A stretch of DNA of 64,000 nt, taken from positions 6,415,770-6,479,769 of the forward strand of contig NC_133284.1 in assembly GCF_005239225.2 (NCBI RefSeq), written 5' to 3'. The DNA is from Populus alba. Lineage: Eukaryota; Streptophyta; Magnoliopsida; Malpighiales; Salicaceae. Each line of letters opens with the position of its first letter. Position 1 is the first letter of the stretch. This document shows positions 1 to 12,518 of the stretch, in pieces. The notes below the pieces were generated by a model. That model had not been told where the DNA came from. It did no database searches and worked only from the letters and a program-made list of their open reading frames with translations. The position numbers and the translations under genes were made by a program.

Positions 1-727
1 TAAATTGCCCCCTCCAAAATAGCTGTGAGTTTAGAGATTGAGAGAGTAAACAAGAATTTTATATTCATGATCTTCTTAATTTTTATTTTTCGATTATGTC
101 ATTTTGTTTTTTAATTTAATAATTATAGTTTGGTTTTGTAAAATTGATGCTTGATATACCATCAAATAATATTTGAAATTATAAACATGTAAGGCAATAT
201 AAGGCATAAAAGATATTAAATATATGATGGAAATACAACATGAGATAAAGACATAAACGACCACAAGTTAAAATAATTATCCAAGATGTTTTTTTTATTA
301 TTTGATTTTTTTATTCTCTATCCTATCCTTTCACATTAAATTCATTTGAGTTTGAATTTAATGTTTTGTTTCAATTAAATTTATACAAGACTCTTGTAAA
401 ATTAAAAATAAATTTCAACATTAAATTAATACTTGAATAAATCAAATAAAATTTATTTTTTTTTATTCAAACTAATTAAAACTACATAAACCTAATTTCA
501 AATGAAAACAAATATCCAATCTCTTTTTTTTTATAAGAAATAACATTTTTATATTGGTTTTCCGTCTTTGGCTGGAATCAGCATGCTTCTTATCATCTCC
601 GACCATACCCATGCTTTTCTGGTTTCTATCTGGGTTTTCTGACTTTCGATTGAAAAAATATAAAAATACGCATCTCGTCCTTGATACTCGTCCATCTCCA
701 ACCTGAAAAACACGCATAATAAGTGGC

Positions 728-1560
728 TGTTTCGTAGTGTAGTTGCGGGTGAGGTTCATCCACAACCACACTACCAGGTGTTTGGTTAAAGGAACAAAAA
801 ATGTGGTTGCTGGTAGGGCCCATTAATTTTAGTGGCTGGACCGCAGGTATGCTGACAAATTATTGTCAACAGTGGAGCATGGCTCCACTGCGCACTGTTC
901 ACATTTTAATTCACTCGCACTGTTCACGTTTCCAGGTTTGTTTTTTTTCTTTTTTTTGAAAAACCATGAAAATGAGTTTAAATTTTTTTATTTTTTTAAA
1001 AAAATTATAATGACGTAGCATTTGTGAAATTTGATCGCAATTCCAATTATGTTATTGCCGGGTCCGGCCCAGTTAAAAAAAATTCAGTTTTTATTTTTAT
1101 TTTAATTGTGTTCTATTCAAAAAATTAAAAGAAAATCACTTGATGACGTAATAAAAGATTCAGTTTTTGTTGTTGCGCGCTTAAAAAACCATGAAAAATA
1201 TAGTCCTTGTTGGATAGATTTCGTATGTGATGAGTGATGACATTGCACATAGTGTAATATAATAATAAAAAATATTTGATATCAATATTATTTATTTCAT
1301 GATGTAACAACAGTAGTTAAATTTATAATATTTAAATTAAAATCATTAATATTAATATATATATTTTTTAATTATTTTATAACCTCAATTTGAAAAGCAT
1401 TTTTTTTTAACCAAACACATTAAACTACTTTTTCTTCGACCTCAATTTCAACCACAGTTTTAACCAAACACCTATTTTTTCAAACCAACCTCAACTAAAA
1501 ATACTTTTTATAAAATAATTTTTTTCAAACCACAACCACAAAAGCTACCGCAATACCAAA
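728..1560. repeat. MITE-like non-autonomous element
   Basis: The left part carries repeated phrases around tgtttggttaaa and acaaccac. The right end (1430-1560) carries their counterparts (accaaacacc, cacaaccacaaaagctaccg) in the opposite sense, which suggests loose terminal inverted repeats. Inside are a perfect 9-bp-arm palindrome at 870-890 and a direct repeat of gcactgttcac (about 892-902 and 927-937). A related right-hand end is seen at 8290-8460. No coding capacity is visible and no target duplication was found, so the borders are approximate. Confidence 0.4.
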
Positions 1561-1671
1561 TATTAATCTAACTCCACCCTACAAGGTCACGTGACGATCA
1601 CATGCACATCATTTTTTCATAATCACACAATACATGCTTATAATTACAAATTAAAAAATAAACACGAAGAA

Positions 1672-1795
1672 TATAATTTAATCGGTTAGACTTTAAGTTT
1701 GTTCTTTAAAAATTACTAATTTGAATCTCATAAATTTTAGAATTTACTGAATTAATTAAAATATATACAAGCTGGTTCAGATAGCTATATTAATT
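1672..1795 (+). repeat. Degraded SINE-like copy
   Basis: A B-box-like stretch (ctaatttgaatctcat, near 1720) is followed by a tail reading caagctggttcagatagct. It matches, with many changes, the tail of the intact SINE at 39951-40198 (caagctggcccggacacc type). No terminal duplication is recognisable. This is inferred from shared order and spacing with the copies at 39.95 and 60.1 kb. Confidence 0.35.
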
Positions 1796-2084
1796 AAAAA
1801 TTAAAAAGAGAGAGACTCATAATTCATTCTTTTCTTCTTCGTATAATCCCAATTAACGCATGCCTACTCAACCTTGTACCCATCGCCTACCCAATTCCTT
1901 CAAAAGGGCTTCCACTCTCTCCACGAATTTTTAGACTTGATCACTGAAACAGATAACCAATTAAAGACCTTTGCTTGATCGAATAAACATTGACACCATT
2001 AAATAAAAAGGTACTCGCTCGTGTTAAAAGCAATCCCGAGCAGATATCAATTAACGCTAACCGATAAGGATGAGTTTGGGAATG

Positions 2085-2210
2085 TCGAATTGTTGAATAA
2101 TTTTGATTTTTTTTTTAATTTTAAATTAATATTTTTTTATTTTAAAATTATTTTAATATACTGATATTAAAAAAAAATATATATTTTTTTTAATATATTT
2201 CCGAGATAAA
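2085..2210. repeat. Copy of common AT-rich dispersed repeat
   Basis: The sequence runs through long T and A tracts around a core like attttaatatactgatat. The same architecture recurs near 7570-7690, 8150-8300, 12760-13090, 16150-16360, 26606-26775, 45140-45305 and 59690-59850, usually with a core close to tttgatgcactgatatc. It looks like a non-autonomous transposon family with no coding capacity. Confidence 0.4.
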
Positions 2211-2596
2211 CACAACTTTAGCTTATCTTTCTATTTCAAATCAACATCATTAATTAATATCGATACTATATACCAGTAGGTGGTCAATTTTTTAGTGGAC
2301 ATTTATTATTAGACAATACTGCTCTTTTTTCAGGCTGTTGTCAATTTATAATTACTATTTTTTCTCGTCACAACGCCCCCTTTTTATTTGTTAGAATCTA
2401 AATTAATTTAGGTGTGATGCTACTCGCCTTTCAACAATTTATAACATCACCGCTGCAAAAAAAGAAAAAACAAGAAGTCGTCGTTTCAGCTCGGGTAAAA
2501 AAAACTATAGCTATATTATTAATAAAAAAACAAAATCTTTATATCATATTTATAATAGAAATTAGATTTATGATACTAATTAAATATGAAGATATA

Positions 2597-2629
<33 letters not shown>

Positions 2630-2998
2630 AAATCTTAATTTCTTGTACTGCTAGAAGGTATTCTTATTTTAAAAAGAGTGTATTATTAATGTTTTTTTAT
2701 TTGAAAAATTGTAAATGAATACTGTGAAGAGCGATAACGCAACCCCAACCCTAACTCTTATCGATGGCGTCACCATGACCTCAAAAAAACAAAAAAGATT
2801 GCAAAGCATCAGCTTTCATTGAAGTCTGTAACACCAAAGAAAATCGATGTCTACCCGTTTTTCCCCGCTGGATTATCTCTCCGCGAACTGGACCACCATT
2901 CATTCCATCAGCACCGCCGACTACCGAGAGCGAGAGGGAGCGGAAAGGTTATCGGTATAATTACTTATAAGCCGAACTACAATAATGATGATAGGGCG

Positions 2999-3022
2999 GG
3001 CAGGCAGGCAGGCAGGCAGGCA
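2999..3022 (+). repeat. (GGCA)6 microsatellite
   Basis: Six perfect GGCA units lie about 650 bp upstream of the NPF start codon, in the likely promoter or leader. The repeat is GC-rich in otherwise AT-rich surroundings. Confidence 0.85.
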
Positions 3023-3363
3023 GCAATCAATAATGTTGGGATTGTACGTGCAACTATATATGTCAAAGCATTAATGCAACGTCTCTTTACTCTCTCCAGA
3101 TCACTCTTGCTTCTTTCTTTCTTTCCTAACTTTCAATGGAGGATCATTTATTGCCATTTGTTTTAATCTCTTCCAATGGGGCTTCATCGTGGGTTGGTTG
3201 GCCCTCCTTCATTGTTCTTGCCTCTTGGTTTCATTTTATTACTGGCTAGCCAGGCAGCTGCTAACTGTCCCATAATCACGAACCCTTTTCACTTGGATGC
3301 AGGACCATTGAAGTTGCATGTGAAAACATTATTCACCCACTTAAGCTCCGGTACCGCAGCTAG

Positions 3364-3656
3364 GTATCTAAGCTAAGCTCTTCTTATATAAGACTGCCTC
3401 AGTGTTTTTCAGCTGCTAGTTTAGTTACGTTATTCTCAGGAAGTCATTTTCTGGACTAGCCTTAGAGGTGATGGTGTTAAATTTCCATAGATACATAGTT
3501 CATTAATTAAATCTTCTATTTGTTCTGCATCAGAATGTTAGAGAGTAGAAGCTTAATTGCTTTTATATGTATATGAGGAGTTACTAGTATGTGTGATGAT
3601 AGTAGAAAGTAGACACAAATTGATGCGTATTATTGTTGGCTTAATTAATCTTACAG
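3364..3656 (+). other. Probable intron in the NPF leader or N-terminal region
   Basis: A donor (ctag/gtatct, intron from 3364) and a good acceptor (ttacag/ggaatt, intron to 3656) flank this stretch just before the NPF start codon at 3673. If used, the intron separates an upstream exon from the main coding exon. Splicing would also join the reading frame that starts at 3176 in phase with the NPF frame. The upstream ATG may instead head an upstream ORF. Transcript data are lacking. Confidence 0.4.
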
Positions 3657-3672
3657 GGAATTAGCCAGAGAC

Positions 3673-6262
3673 ATGGGTTCCGGTGAAATAAAGTCACCAG
3701 AAGGTCTACCAGAGACACCAGCAACATATGATGGAGTTTCAAACCCAATTCATAGCAAGAAGCTTGGAATTCACTTCCTCGAGTCCGACAATAGGAGGAT
3801 GGCTTTTGGCCGTGGATATACTGGAGGAACTACTCCTGTTAACATCCATGGGAAGCCTATTCCTGACCTCTCAAAGACAGGTGGCTGGATTGCTGCCTTA
3901 TTCATTTTTGGTAAAGCAACTTCTTCATATGAGTTTACATTCCATTTCTCAGAAAACTGTCACATGAGGGTTAATAATTAAGTCGTGTTTTCCGATGTAA
4001 AAACTGGGAGATTAAATTAAGGTTGCACTACAATTATGATAGACAGGTGAATTGGACTAGATCAGAAAAACAAAAATACATAAGAGAGTTTCTGTAGTCA
4101 TAGAATATGATATATGCTATATATTCTTTCGCGGATTTAATTTATAACTTGTGTTCAAGAAGTGCAAGATCATGTGTATGTTTGTGCTTGGTCAAATCAT
4201 ATTTCGGTCCCTCACTGAGCTTGAATCTTTTTTTGTCCAGGGAATGAAATGGCAGAGAGGATGGCTTACTTTGGCCTCTCTGTTAACATGGTGGCCTTCA
4301 TGTTCTATATTATGCACCGACCCTTTACCAGTTCATCCAATGCAGTGAACAATTTCTTAGGAATTTCTCAAGCTTCCTCTGTGCTTGGCGGATTTCTTGC
4401 AGATGCGTATCTCGGTCGATATTGGACAATTGCAATTTTCACGACAATCTATCTTGCGGTAAGATGTGTTCATGAACACGTAGTCGTCAATTAGTTCCTC
4501 AAGTTCAATCCTTAGAGGTTTACTGATGACGCGTTTTCCTTTCAATCTTTGTTTCCTGGAGGGCTTGACGGGTATAACCTTGTGTGCAACAATGAATGTC
4601 TTCATGCCGGACCAGGGTCAATGCGATCAGCTATCCTTGCTTTTGGGTAACTGCGAGCCAGCGAAACCATGGCAGATGCTCTATCTTAACACAGTTCTTT
4701 ATGTGACTGGATTCGGAGCAGCAGGTATAAGGCCGTGTGTTTCTTCCTTCGGAGCCGATCAGTTTGATGAAAGAGGTGAAAATTACAAGTCTCATCTGGA
4801 TAGGTTTTTCAACTTCTTTTATCTTTCTGTAACTATTGGAGCAATAGTGGCCTTCACTCTAGTAGTCTACATTCAAATGAAACATGGATGGGGATCTGCC
4901 TTTGGTTCACTGGCCATAGCTATGGGCATGTCGAACTTGTTATTCTTTGTCGGTACTCCTTTGTATAGGCATAGATTGCCAGGAGGCAGTCCACTAACAA
5001 GAGTTGCCCAAGTTCTGGTCGCGGCCTTTCAGAAGAGAAAAGCCTCGTTTTCCAGCAGCGAGTTAGTAGGCCTTTATGAGGTTCCTGGCAAACGTTCTGC
5101 TATAAAGGGTAGTGGAAAGATAGCACATACAGATGACTTCAGGTATAATTGCTAATCTCTTGCATTTTTAATATTTCATGGATTAATACGGTTTTAGGCT
5201 GTGTGAATTTTGGTTCTCAACCTCTGGCTGTTTGTTCAATGGTTTTGGAGGATTTCTCTTACAAGTTACAAGGAAATCTGTTTTGGTCATTCTTTAAAAA
5301 ACCTAAAAAAAACAAAACAAAAAAGGGAAAAGGAAATCATATTTTTCACCATATAATTTCCAAAACTTGTGGGCTTCAACAGATGTCTGGACAAGGCAGC
5401 ATTGCAATTGAAGGAAGATGGTGTAGATCCAAGTCCTTGGAGGCTTTGTACGGTGACTCAAGTAGAGGAAGTCAAGATACTTATAAAGCTTGTTCCAATA
5501 CCAGCTTGCACAATAATGCTCAATCTAATCTTAACAGAGTATCTGACTCTATCAGTACAGCAGGCATATACTTTGAATACACATTTGGGTCATCTCAAAC
5601 TTCCAGTAACAAGCATGCCCGTGTTTCCTTGCCTCAGTATATTCCTGATATTGTCTCTCTATTACTCGGTATTTGTTCCACTATTCCGGCGCATTACCGG
5701 CCATCCTCGTGGTGCTTCTCAGCTTCAAAGAGTAGGAATCGGTCTGGCATTTTCAATTCTTTCTGTTGCCTGGGCAGCCATTTTTGAGAGGTATCGGAGA
5801 AAGTATGCTATAGAACATGGCTACGAGTTTAGTTTCTTGACTCCCATGCCTAACCTGAGTGCGTACTGGTTGTTGATCCAGTATTGCCTGATTGGAATAG
5901 CTGAAGTCTTTTGCATTGTGGGCTTGCTTGAATTTCTCTACGAGGAAGCTCCTGATGCAATGAAGAGTATAGGATCCGCTTATGCTGCACTAGCAGGTGG
6001 AATTGGCTGCTTTGCAGCAAGTATATTGAACAGCATTGTGAAATCAGTGACAGGGAACCCAGACAAGAGGCAGCAATCATGGCTGTCCCAGAATATAAAT
6101 ACTGGTAGATTTGAATATTTCTACTGGCTGCTTACAGTTCTGGGTGCGATAAATTTCTGTGCCTTTCTATATTCAGCCCGTAGGTACAAGTACAGGGCAG
6201 AGCAGAAATTTGGGATTCAGGAAGTTGTAACCATCAAACAAAACACCCCGGCCAGGGGCTAG
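3673..6262 (+). CDS. NPF6.1: NRT1/PTR family (NPF) proton-coupled transporter, NPF6.1-like
   Basis: Exons are 3673-3910, 4241-4458, 4562-5142 and 5383-6262. All junctions are GT-AG, phases close, and the product is 638 residues, normal for the family. NPF proteins are 12-helix major-facilitator carriers that use the proton gradient to move nitrate, peptides or hormones across plant membranes. The family ExxER proton-coupling motif is present as EMAER near residues 82-86. It is followed by hydrophobic helices, the conserved GxxGIRPCV segment and a long central loop before the second helix bundle. The N-terminal segment GRGYTGGTTPVNIHGKPI and the overall sequence match what I know of Arabidopsis At5g13400 (NPF6.1), whose substrate I would not assert. 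NPF6.3 (NRT1.1) is a paralogue in the same clade. The ATG at 3673 gives a start like that of the Arabidopsis protein, but an in-frame upstream start at 3176 is possible. No stops or frameshifts are seen. Confidence 0.93.
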
Positions 6263-8900
6263 CAAGCTGTATATGAACTCGAAATCTAAGATGGACAAGT
6301 ACCACTTTCACAATTAAATTTCTCTCTTCCAGTGCAAGATTTCCCCTTCATGAAGTTTCCCTTCTAAAACATAACTTAGAACAAGATAAAAAATGAATCA
6401 CTGCTGCATTTTCCTGCATTTAATCGAGTTGCTGGCAACATTTAAATTCTGCGCCCTGCCCTTGTCATTATCTCAGCCTTTTCAGGGTGCATTGAAGATC
6501 CTGATATTGCATGTGCGCTGTGTGAATGATCATGGTTTTCAAGAAATGGCATATTCCCTAGTGATCAAGTTAGGAGGCCGTGCCAATGAGTGCCAGGGTC
6601 CAATATGTTTGGTTGGAAGCTAGAGCCAGCCCCTCTTTATGGCTGGTTGCCCGTATGGAACTGTCCAGTGTCCCCATGCATGCCTGTATCTGTAACTGCT
6701 GAGCTTCTTGTCTGTTGTTCACCCATATATATGCATGGGGCTAGCAAAATATTAAATGCCATCAAACTAATTGAACCTCAGAGCCCTTCTGATAAAATTA
6801 ATCTGCATAACCATAACATGGGCCATGGCATGGCCTCAGGATTCGATAAACCACTCAGAGCTGTCCAGAATCCTCCGTAGACTTTAGGTGAACAAAGTTT
6901 GTGTTTTCTTCTAACTAACTGAATTAAAGAAGCTTAAAAAAGGGACCATTAGCTAGGCACAGGCAAAAATTTGGCCATAGAACACACATAGGTGGTGATG
7001 AGCTCTGATGTTATTGTCCAGTGCCTTTGCAAGCCTCGTCAGTACGTGGTAAAAACAGGGGGGAAAAAAACAGGGCACTTCAATACTTCACCAAATAAAA
7101 GGAAAAAACAGGGGGGGGGAAGGCGCCAAAATCTCCATGCCCGTGGAGAAGTCTTTCTGAATTTGCTAGCACTTCAATAGAGTGTTGATTTATCAATCAT
7201 AATATTGCATTATTATAGAAATTATAAATTAAAGAAAATGTTGATTTTTAGTAAAGTGTTTAAAGACTCTTTAATTCATAAACGATAAAATCTTAAAGTA
7301 TATTCGAATGTATTTTTTAATCAAATGACATATTTAATCTTAAAATACATCCAAAATACATCATAACCGTATCTCTCAAGTATCCTAACCATATCCCTCA
7401 CCATCTTATTATATTCCTATGTGTTCAAAAGAAATTATTTTTTCATATATAAGAAGTTATTGCTACCTATCCGTTACTGTATAAGCCCAACACGGATACA
7501 GTAGCTTTTATGAAGTTTGCATGCTCCTTGGTATCCACATAAATCTATATCATTCTTAATGCGTTGTTTATTGTGATACATTCTTATTTTTTAAAAATAG
7601 TTTTCATTTAAAAATTTATTAAAATATCTTTTTTATTTTTAACATATTAATACATCAAAATTATTAAAAAATATCAACTTAATATTTTTTTAATATTAAA
7701 TATATTTACAATGTCAGATATGTTTATTAGATCAATACTGGTGATTTTTCAAATATATTTTTTTCAGATTTTAATTTTATTTTTAACATTAATTCATCAA
7801 AATCATAAAAACACACTTAGAAAAACAATTAATTTAATAATGATTAAAAACAATTTCAAAAGCAAGTTGAATAACTTCACCAAATGCAAAGTTGGATCAC
7901 TGGCATGAGTAGTTTTTAAGTGGTCCAATCTTGCTAGTGAAATCAAACATCTGAAACAAAAAATTACTTTCATGGGAATTCAGGACCCGCATTTGTTTTT
8001 CATCAGTTTTTACAGTTATGGTTAATCAAATTATATTTTGTATTTTAGGACCTATTAAAAAATTAAATTTAAAATATAATTTTTGTGAAATAATTTTTTA
8101 TATACCTTTTTAACTAAATTTCATAAAACTATTTATTTTTGCATTTCAAAAGTGCTTTAAAATTTTTTTTTTCTTTGTTTGAAATTAATATATTTTTGAT
8201 GTTTTCAAATCATTTTGATGCACTGATATCAAAAATAATTTTTAAAAAATTAAAAAATATTATTTGATGCATTTCCAAGTAAAAAACACTTTGAAAAACA
8301 ACCTTAACCATACTTCCACCAAACATTTTACACATGTTTTTTTGTTAAATATAAACTTCAACCATATTTTTTACCAAACACATCTAAATCCAACTAACCA
8401 TATTTATTTAAAACTTACTTTTTTAAAAACCACAACCACAAAATCTACATAAAAAACAAACACAATTATGCACATCCTGTTCACAAGTAGCACTTACTGT
8501 AGCAGAACCTCAATATTTCACAAGTAGCTTCTTAATCAACAAACACGTACAGATGAACAACAATATAATTACACAAAATAGCAAACTAGAAAGTGCAGGC
8601 GAAGTGCTTCGATTCTTTTATGCTGGAACTGATTACGTTATTCTAGATGCCACACAACGTTGTCTTATTATTTGGGTTCAACCAAAGGTGTATCATAGTC
8701 AAGCATCATCCTATAGTTTGAACCATGAGGTAATAATATCAGCAGTACTTAGGCTGTGCCTTGTATGAATCGGCATAATGTTTATGAATCAGTTTATATA
8801 AGCTATACACTGATCAGTAGAATATACAAGAAAAGCAACCAGCATTTGACCATCAAGTGCAGCAGGAAATTACAAGGTAGTGTAAGTAGAGAAAATGAGA
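6263..8900. other. Intergenic: 3' flank of NPF gene, then AT-rich repeats
   Basis: 6263-7190 is less AT-rich and probably includes the NPF 3' UTR; its short open frames match nothing I recognise. From about 7200 the DNA is AT-rich, with dispersed-repeat copies near 7570-7690 and 8150-8300. A fragment ending in ccacaaccacaaaatctac at 8290-8460 resembles the right end of the element at 728-1560. 8550-9060 probably holds the 3' UTR of the RING gene on the minus strand. Confidence 0.5.
8150..8460. repeat. Dispersed AT-rich repeat joined to a MITE-like end
   Basis: The core (ttttgatgcactgatatc near 8214) is the clearest copy in the window of the common AT-rich family. It runs directly into text shared with the right end of the 728-1560 element (caccaaac, accacaaccacaaaatct). 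The two repeat types may be parts of one larger element. Confidence 0.45.
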
Positions 8901-9062
8901 AATTGTTTTATGCAAAAACCTTTTTTTTTCTTTTGAGAAATCTATGCAAGCCTCTTTTAAATAAAGCTCAGGGCGCTTTTATTTACACTCCAGCCAGCTC
9001 TTCCTCCATTGACGGTGAATCAGATGCACACCAACTTAAGGGCTTTCACAAAACTCCATTTC

Positions 9063-11066
9063 CTAGCATCCCAAATGGAAGTGGTTCATCAAAAACACCT
9101 CAAGAAATCTGGTGCTATTATTAGGATTTCCATGTAAATGGAGGACTGATTCTAACACTATTTAGTGAGCAATAACTCACAAAAAGGAAGTGAACATAGC
9201 ACTCTATAGTGACTATCCAATATTTGAGATCAGTTCAAAATAAGTAATATGTAGGTGCAGAAAGCAGAGTAAATGTAAAGTTTTGATGGCTGTGATTTTA
9301 TCAATATGAGATGAGAGAGAAAAGTGTGCATGTCTAGAAGTTTACACTTCAACGAATTGTCTTTCACTTCCTCGTATGCCATCTCCACACTGACGGAATG
9401 ATTAAAGGCTTGAAATTATATTTCTAGGCTATCTGAAAAACTGGCCATAGTTTTAGCAGTTACTGATACTAATTTGGTCCATACAGACAAAATTAAGCCT
9501 GCTTACAACCTTTCCAGAGATCAGTGCCTTCACAGTAAGGTTCAGGACTCAGAATTTTTTATATTTTTTCAGTAAGAAATTGACTGTGTAATCTAAGGAG
9601 AAATTCAGCATACCTTGCCACATATTGGACAACTTTCACTTCTTTCCAACCATTCATAAATGCAGCCAAGGTGAAAATGGTGAGAGCATCGAGTTGTGAT
9701 TTTAGGATTTTCTGGGGTGTACTCTGCAACATGATCATTCAAAAACACCTTACTGGAGGGAACAAGAAAAACGCATAACTTAAAAGCCACAATCTGATGC
9801 AGCACAATCTAAACACATTAAATTACCATCAAGACAGGTAGGGCAGGCATCTTCATCTTCAGAAGATGGTTGCACATAAGTTAGCCCGTATGCAACTTTT
9901 GTTGCCAATGATTTGTCTGACAGCTCTGAATAGCCAAGTTTATTGTCATCTTCAGAATCAATCCCGTTTCTTCTTCTTCCAAAGCCCAATGATTCCACGG
10001 CAGAACTGCTCATATTTCTTCTCAGTGGTTGTGATTCTTCTTGGAAATGAGTCATCGACTTCCTAGAGACTAAACCATAACGCTGCAAACGAGCATACCT
10101 CTGATCAGTATCATAAGGGAGTGGCCTGGATGACGAGAGTTGAGTGTCATTTGCAGAACCATCTGGTAATCCTGTGCCAACTCCAGTTGATGCCAAAGAA
10201 GTACCTTCTTGGGTTGGCGAGACAGTCCTACCTTCAAGTCTGTGAAACACTGTACCATACTGCAAGTGCATGGCAGAAGGTAATAAGTGCGTGCATCACC
10301 TAACTGGAATGAACTAAAACAACAAAAAATATGAGGATGTGTCACAACAGCACCAAAGAACATGCCTTGGAAAGGGAAATCTATTATGACAATCACCTTA
10401 GAAATTAGGATCTTTCCATGATCAAGAATATAAGTGATTGTGTAATTTAGTTAATCGGGTTTTTTCGAGCCAGTTTTAAGAAACTAAACCTCAAATCACA
10501 AAGCACACATAGGAGATAAGTTTCATTAGAAAGCATAAACATGAGAAAAACTTTGGTCACAAATCGGTTGAAATATTTTGATAGAGCGCACCATGACATT
10601 GGAATTGCACCCAAGGGAAAGGTACTGTTTAATCATTTATTACTCTGGGGCACCTAAAGGGTTTATTATGACTATTTGCATATACTCCAAATCCTCTGGG
10701 TTAAATGTTTATTTCATGCTTTTGTAAAATCTGAGCTCGATGCAATCACAAGATTATATACGTTCATTGAAGTACAAATTAGCAAACCCCTAAAAGACCT
10801 AACCCCCTAGATTTAGCCCAAATGCCTTGGTTGCATGATCTTATGCAAACAATCTCCACAACAAAGAGCCTAGAGTTTAGCAAACATCTGTGAAATGAAA
10901 AAATCAACAGTAAAGTGTGTTGAGTTGCCTGTATTTCAATGCTTACCCCACTGCGTAACTGGTGGAAAAAGAATCTTAGGCAAACGCAGTGCCTATATAT
11001 TGAATTGCCCGAGTAAGCATGTTCTTCATGTTCATCACTGCATGGGCAGCAGCAAAAAGCACCCAT
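9063..11066 (-). CDS. RING-H2 E3 ubiquitin ligase, At3g02290/At5g15790 type
   Basis: Exons on the minus strand are 11066-10947, 10259-9827, 9723-9614 and, tentatively, 9098-9063, giving 232 residues, close to the Arabidopsis relatives. The protein should transfer ubiquitin from an E2 to a target. Its C-terminal RING-H2 is complete: C179, C182, C197, H199, H202, C205, C216 and C219, with the usual spacing. The middle is polar and serine-rich with an acidic SSEDEDACPTC lead-in. The N-terminus reads MGAFCCCPC, which fits N-myristoylation at Gly2 plus palmitoylation and so membrane anchoring (inference). Exons 1-3 join in phase and match family order. The last exon is less certain: the acceptor is plausible, but the tail after GK differs from the VM-acidic-FDE type ending I expect. 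A leader exon lies near 12.1 kb. Confidence 0.85.
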
Positions 11067-12086
11067 CTTTGTGCTTAAAAAATAAAACCCAAAAAATTGG
11101 CTGTTGACAACTAGGAAGCAACAAGCTAGGAATCAAGGATGCTATATCTTCAGCGAACCTGTACAAAACAAACAAACTTGAAGCACTCCATAAGAAATGG
11201 TATCAGCATAATTGGAATGATGAGAAGAAAGGTGAATGACATAAATCATCGGCCAAAGAGAAAGAATCTAAAGTTCTTAGCAGAGAAACCCTCTTGGGCA
11301 TTAGGTCCTTCTCAGAAGACCTTTTGGAGTTTTCAAGGCCGAAAATACTTTATCTACAAACTTTGAAAGGAATAGATACATTAAAATGCCACCACGCTTC
11401 TACAAACCAGAATGGCAAATAACACTAGTCAGCAGTGAAGTCAATTCTCAAGAATCTCAAGGGCAGTCGTTTCACATGGTTATGCATTTGGAAATGGCAA
11501 ACAATTGCAGATGGAGATATGCCTGATAACACCATTTCCAGAAAGTGATAACGGGCATGAAATTCCTCTGAAACCAGGAGCAGTGTCATGTTCATCTAAA
11601 CTAAAAAAAACGAATGCTCTCTTTGTCTATCATTGAAGCTTTGAAAGGGGGGATTTGATGAAACTCTTGTTTTGTGAGTTGCTATGGACTGTAATTCCTT
11701 CACAATGGAATAATAAATCAATATATTAGCTACGATAGATTTTTATTTATTTATTTGAAAATAAATAGCAATGTACTAGCAGTATAATACAATTGTTTTT
11801 TTTTTAAAAAAAAAAAAAAACTTAATCTCACTGTAAAACAACAGCCAGCCTAAACTTAACAAGCAACAGAAAGACACTAATTCCTTTATAATCACTCACC
11901 CTACAAATTATAGAAGAAGAACAGGAAGAATAAATTAAGAATCTGGCAGTATATGAATATTGATGATCGCAGGTTGTGTTGTGAGAACTGAAAGTGTCCT
12001 AGGGTTTGGTTAACGCGTGAATGGAAAAGGAAAAAAAAAAAAAAAGAGGAAAGGAATGGAGAGAGCGGAAGTTTCCTTCCACTTAC

Positions 12087-12240
12087 CTTCAGTACAAGTG
12101 AAGAGAAAGATCTGCAGCAGCAACCCCAAAAGGAAAAGAAAATCTATAAAGTACGCCACAGCGCCAACGACCTCTGCAGTCCACGAGGAGAAAAAGGAGA
12201 TGAAAATATGTCTTGTTCCTTTCTTATGATGATTTAGTGT
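12087..12240 (-). other. Probable 5' UTR exon of the RING gene
   Basis: On the minus strand a pyrimidine- and purine-rich leader ends in a strong donor (ctgaag/gtaagt, intron from 12086). It lies about 1 kb upstream of the RING ATG at 11066, which is itself preceded by acceptor-like sites. The upstream border near 12240 is a guess. Confidence 0.4.
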
Positions 12241-12518
12241 TTTGGGAGCTAATGGCAGGGACAGGGAGGGGAGATTTTTTTTATTTTTTCTATTATTTTA
12301 TTTTATTTTATTGAATAGTTAACAAGATATCATTATTTACTTTTAAAAATTGCAGTGAATCAAATTAAAGGGAAAACAAATGGATAGATACTTTTTAAAC
12401 AGGATTAACAGAGGCTAAATGTCGGTGAGATTAAATTAGCTGAATGAGTAGCTCAATATTTGTTTTCAAAAGATAAAAAAAACTCTCCCTCCATTATAGC
12501 GTGGAATTAGGTGCGTTT

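Larger units (their letters stand above)
1..2998. other. AT-rich intergenic DNA with repeat remnants
   Basis: No convincing gene is visible; the open frames here are short and of biased composition. The stretch holds a MITE-like element (about 728-1560), a degraded SINE-like copy (about 1672-1795), a copy of the window's common AT-rich dispersed repeat (about 2085-2210) and a TA microsatellite near 2600-2630. The last few hundred bases are less AT-rich and probably belong to the promoter or leader of the downstream transporter gene. Confidence 0.6.

Noticed and set aside
2819..3166. 115-codon plus-strand frame before the NPF gene
   Set aside because: It begins at a non-ATG codon, covers the GGCA microsatellite and matches no family.
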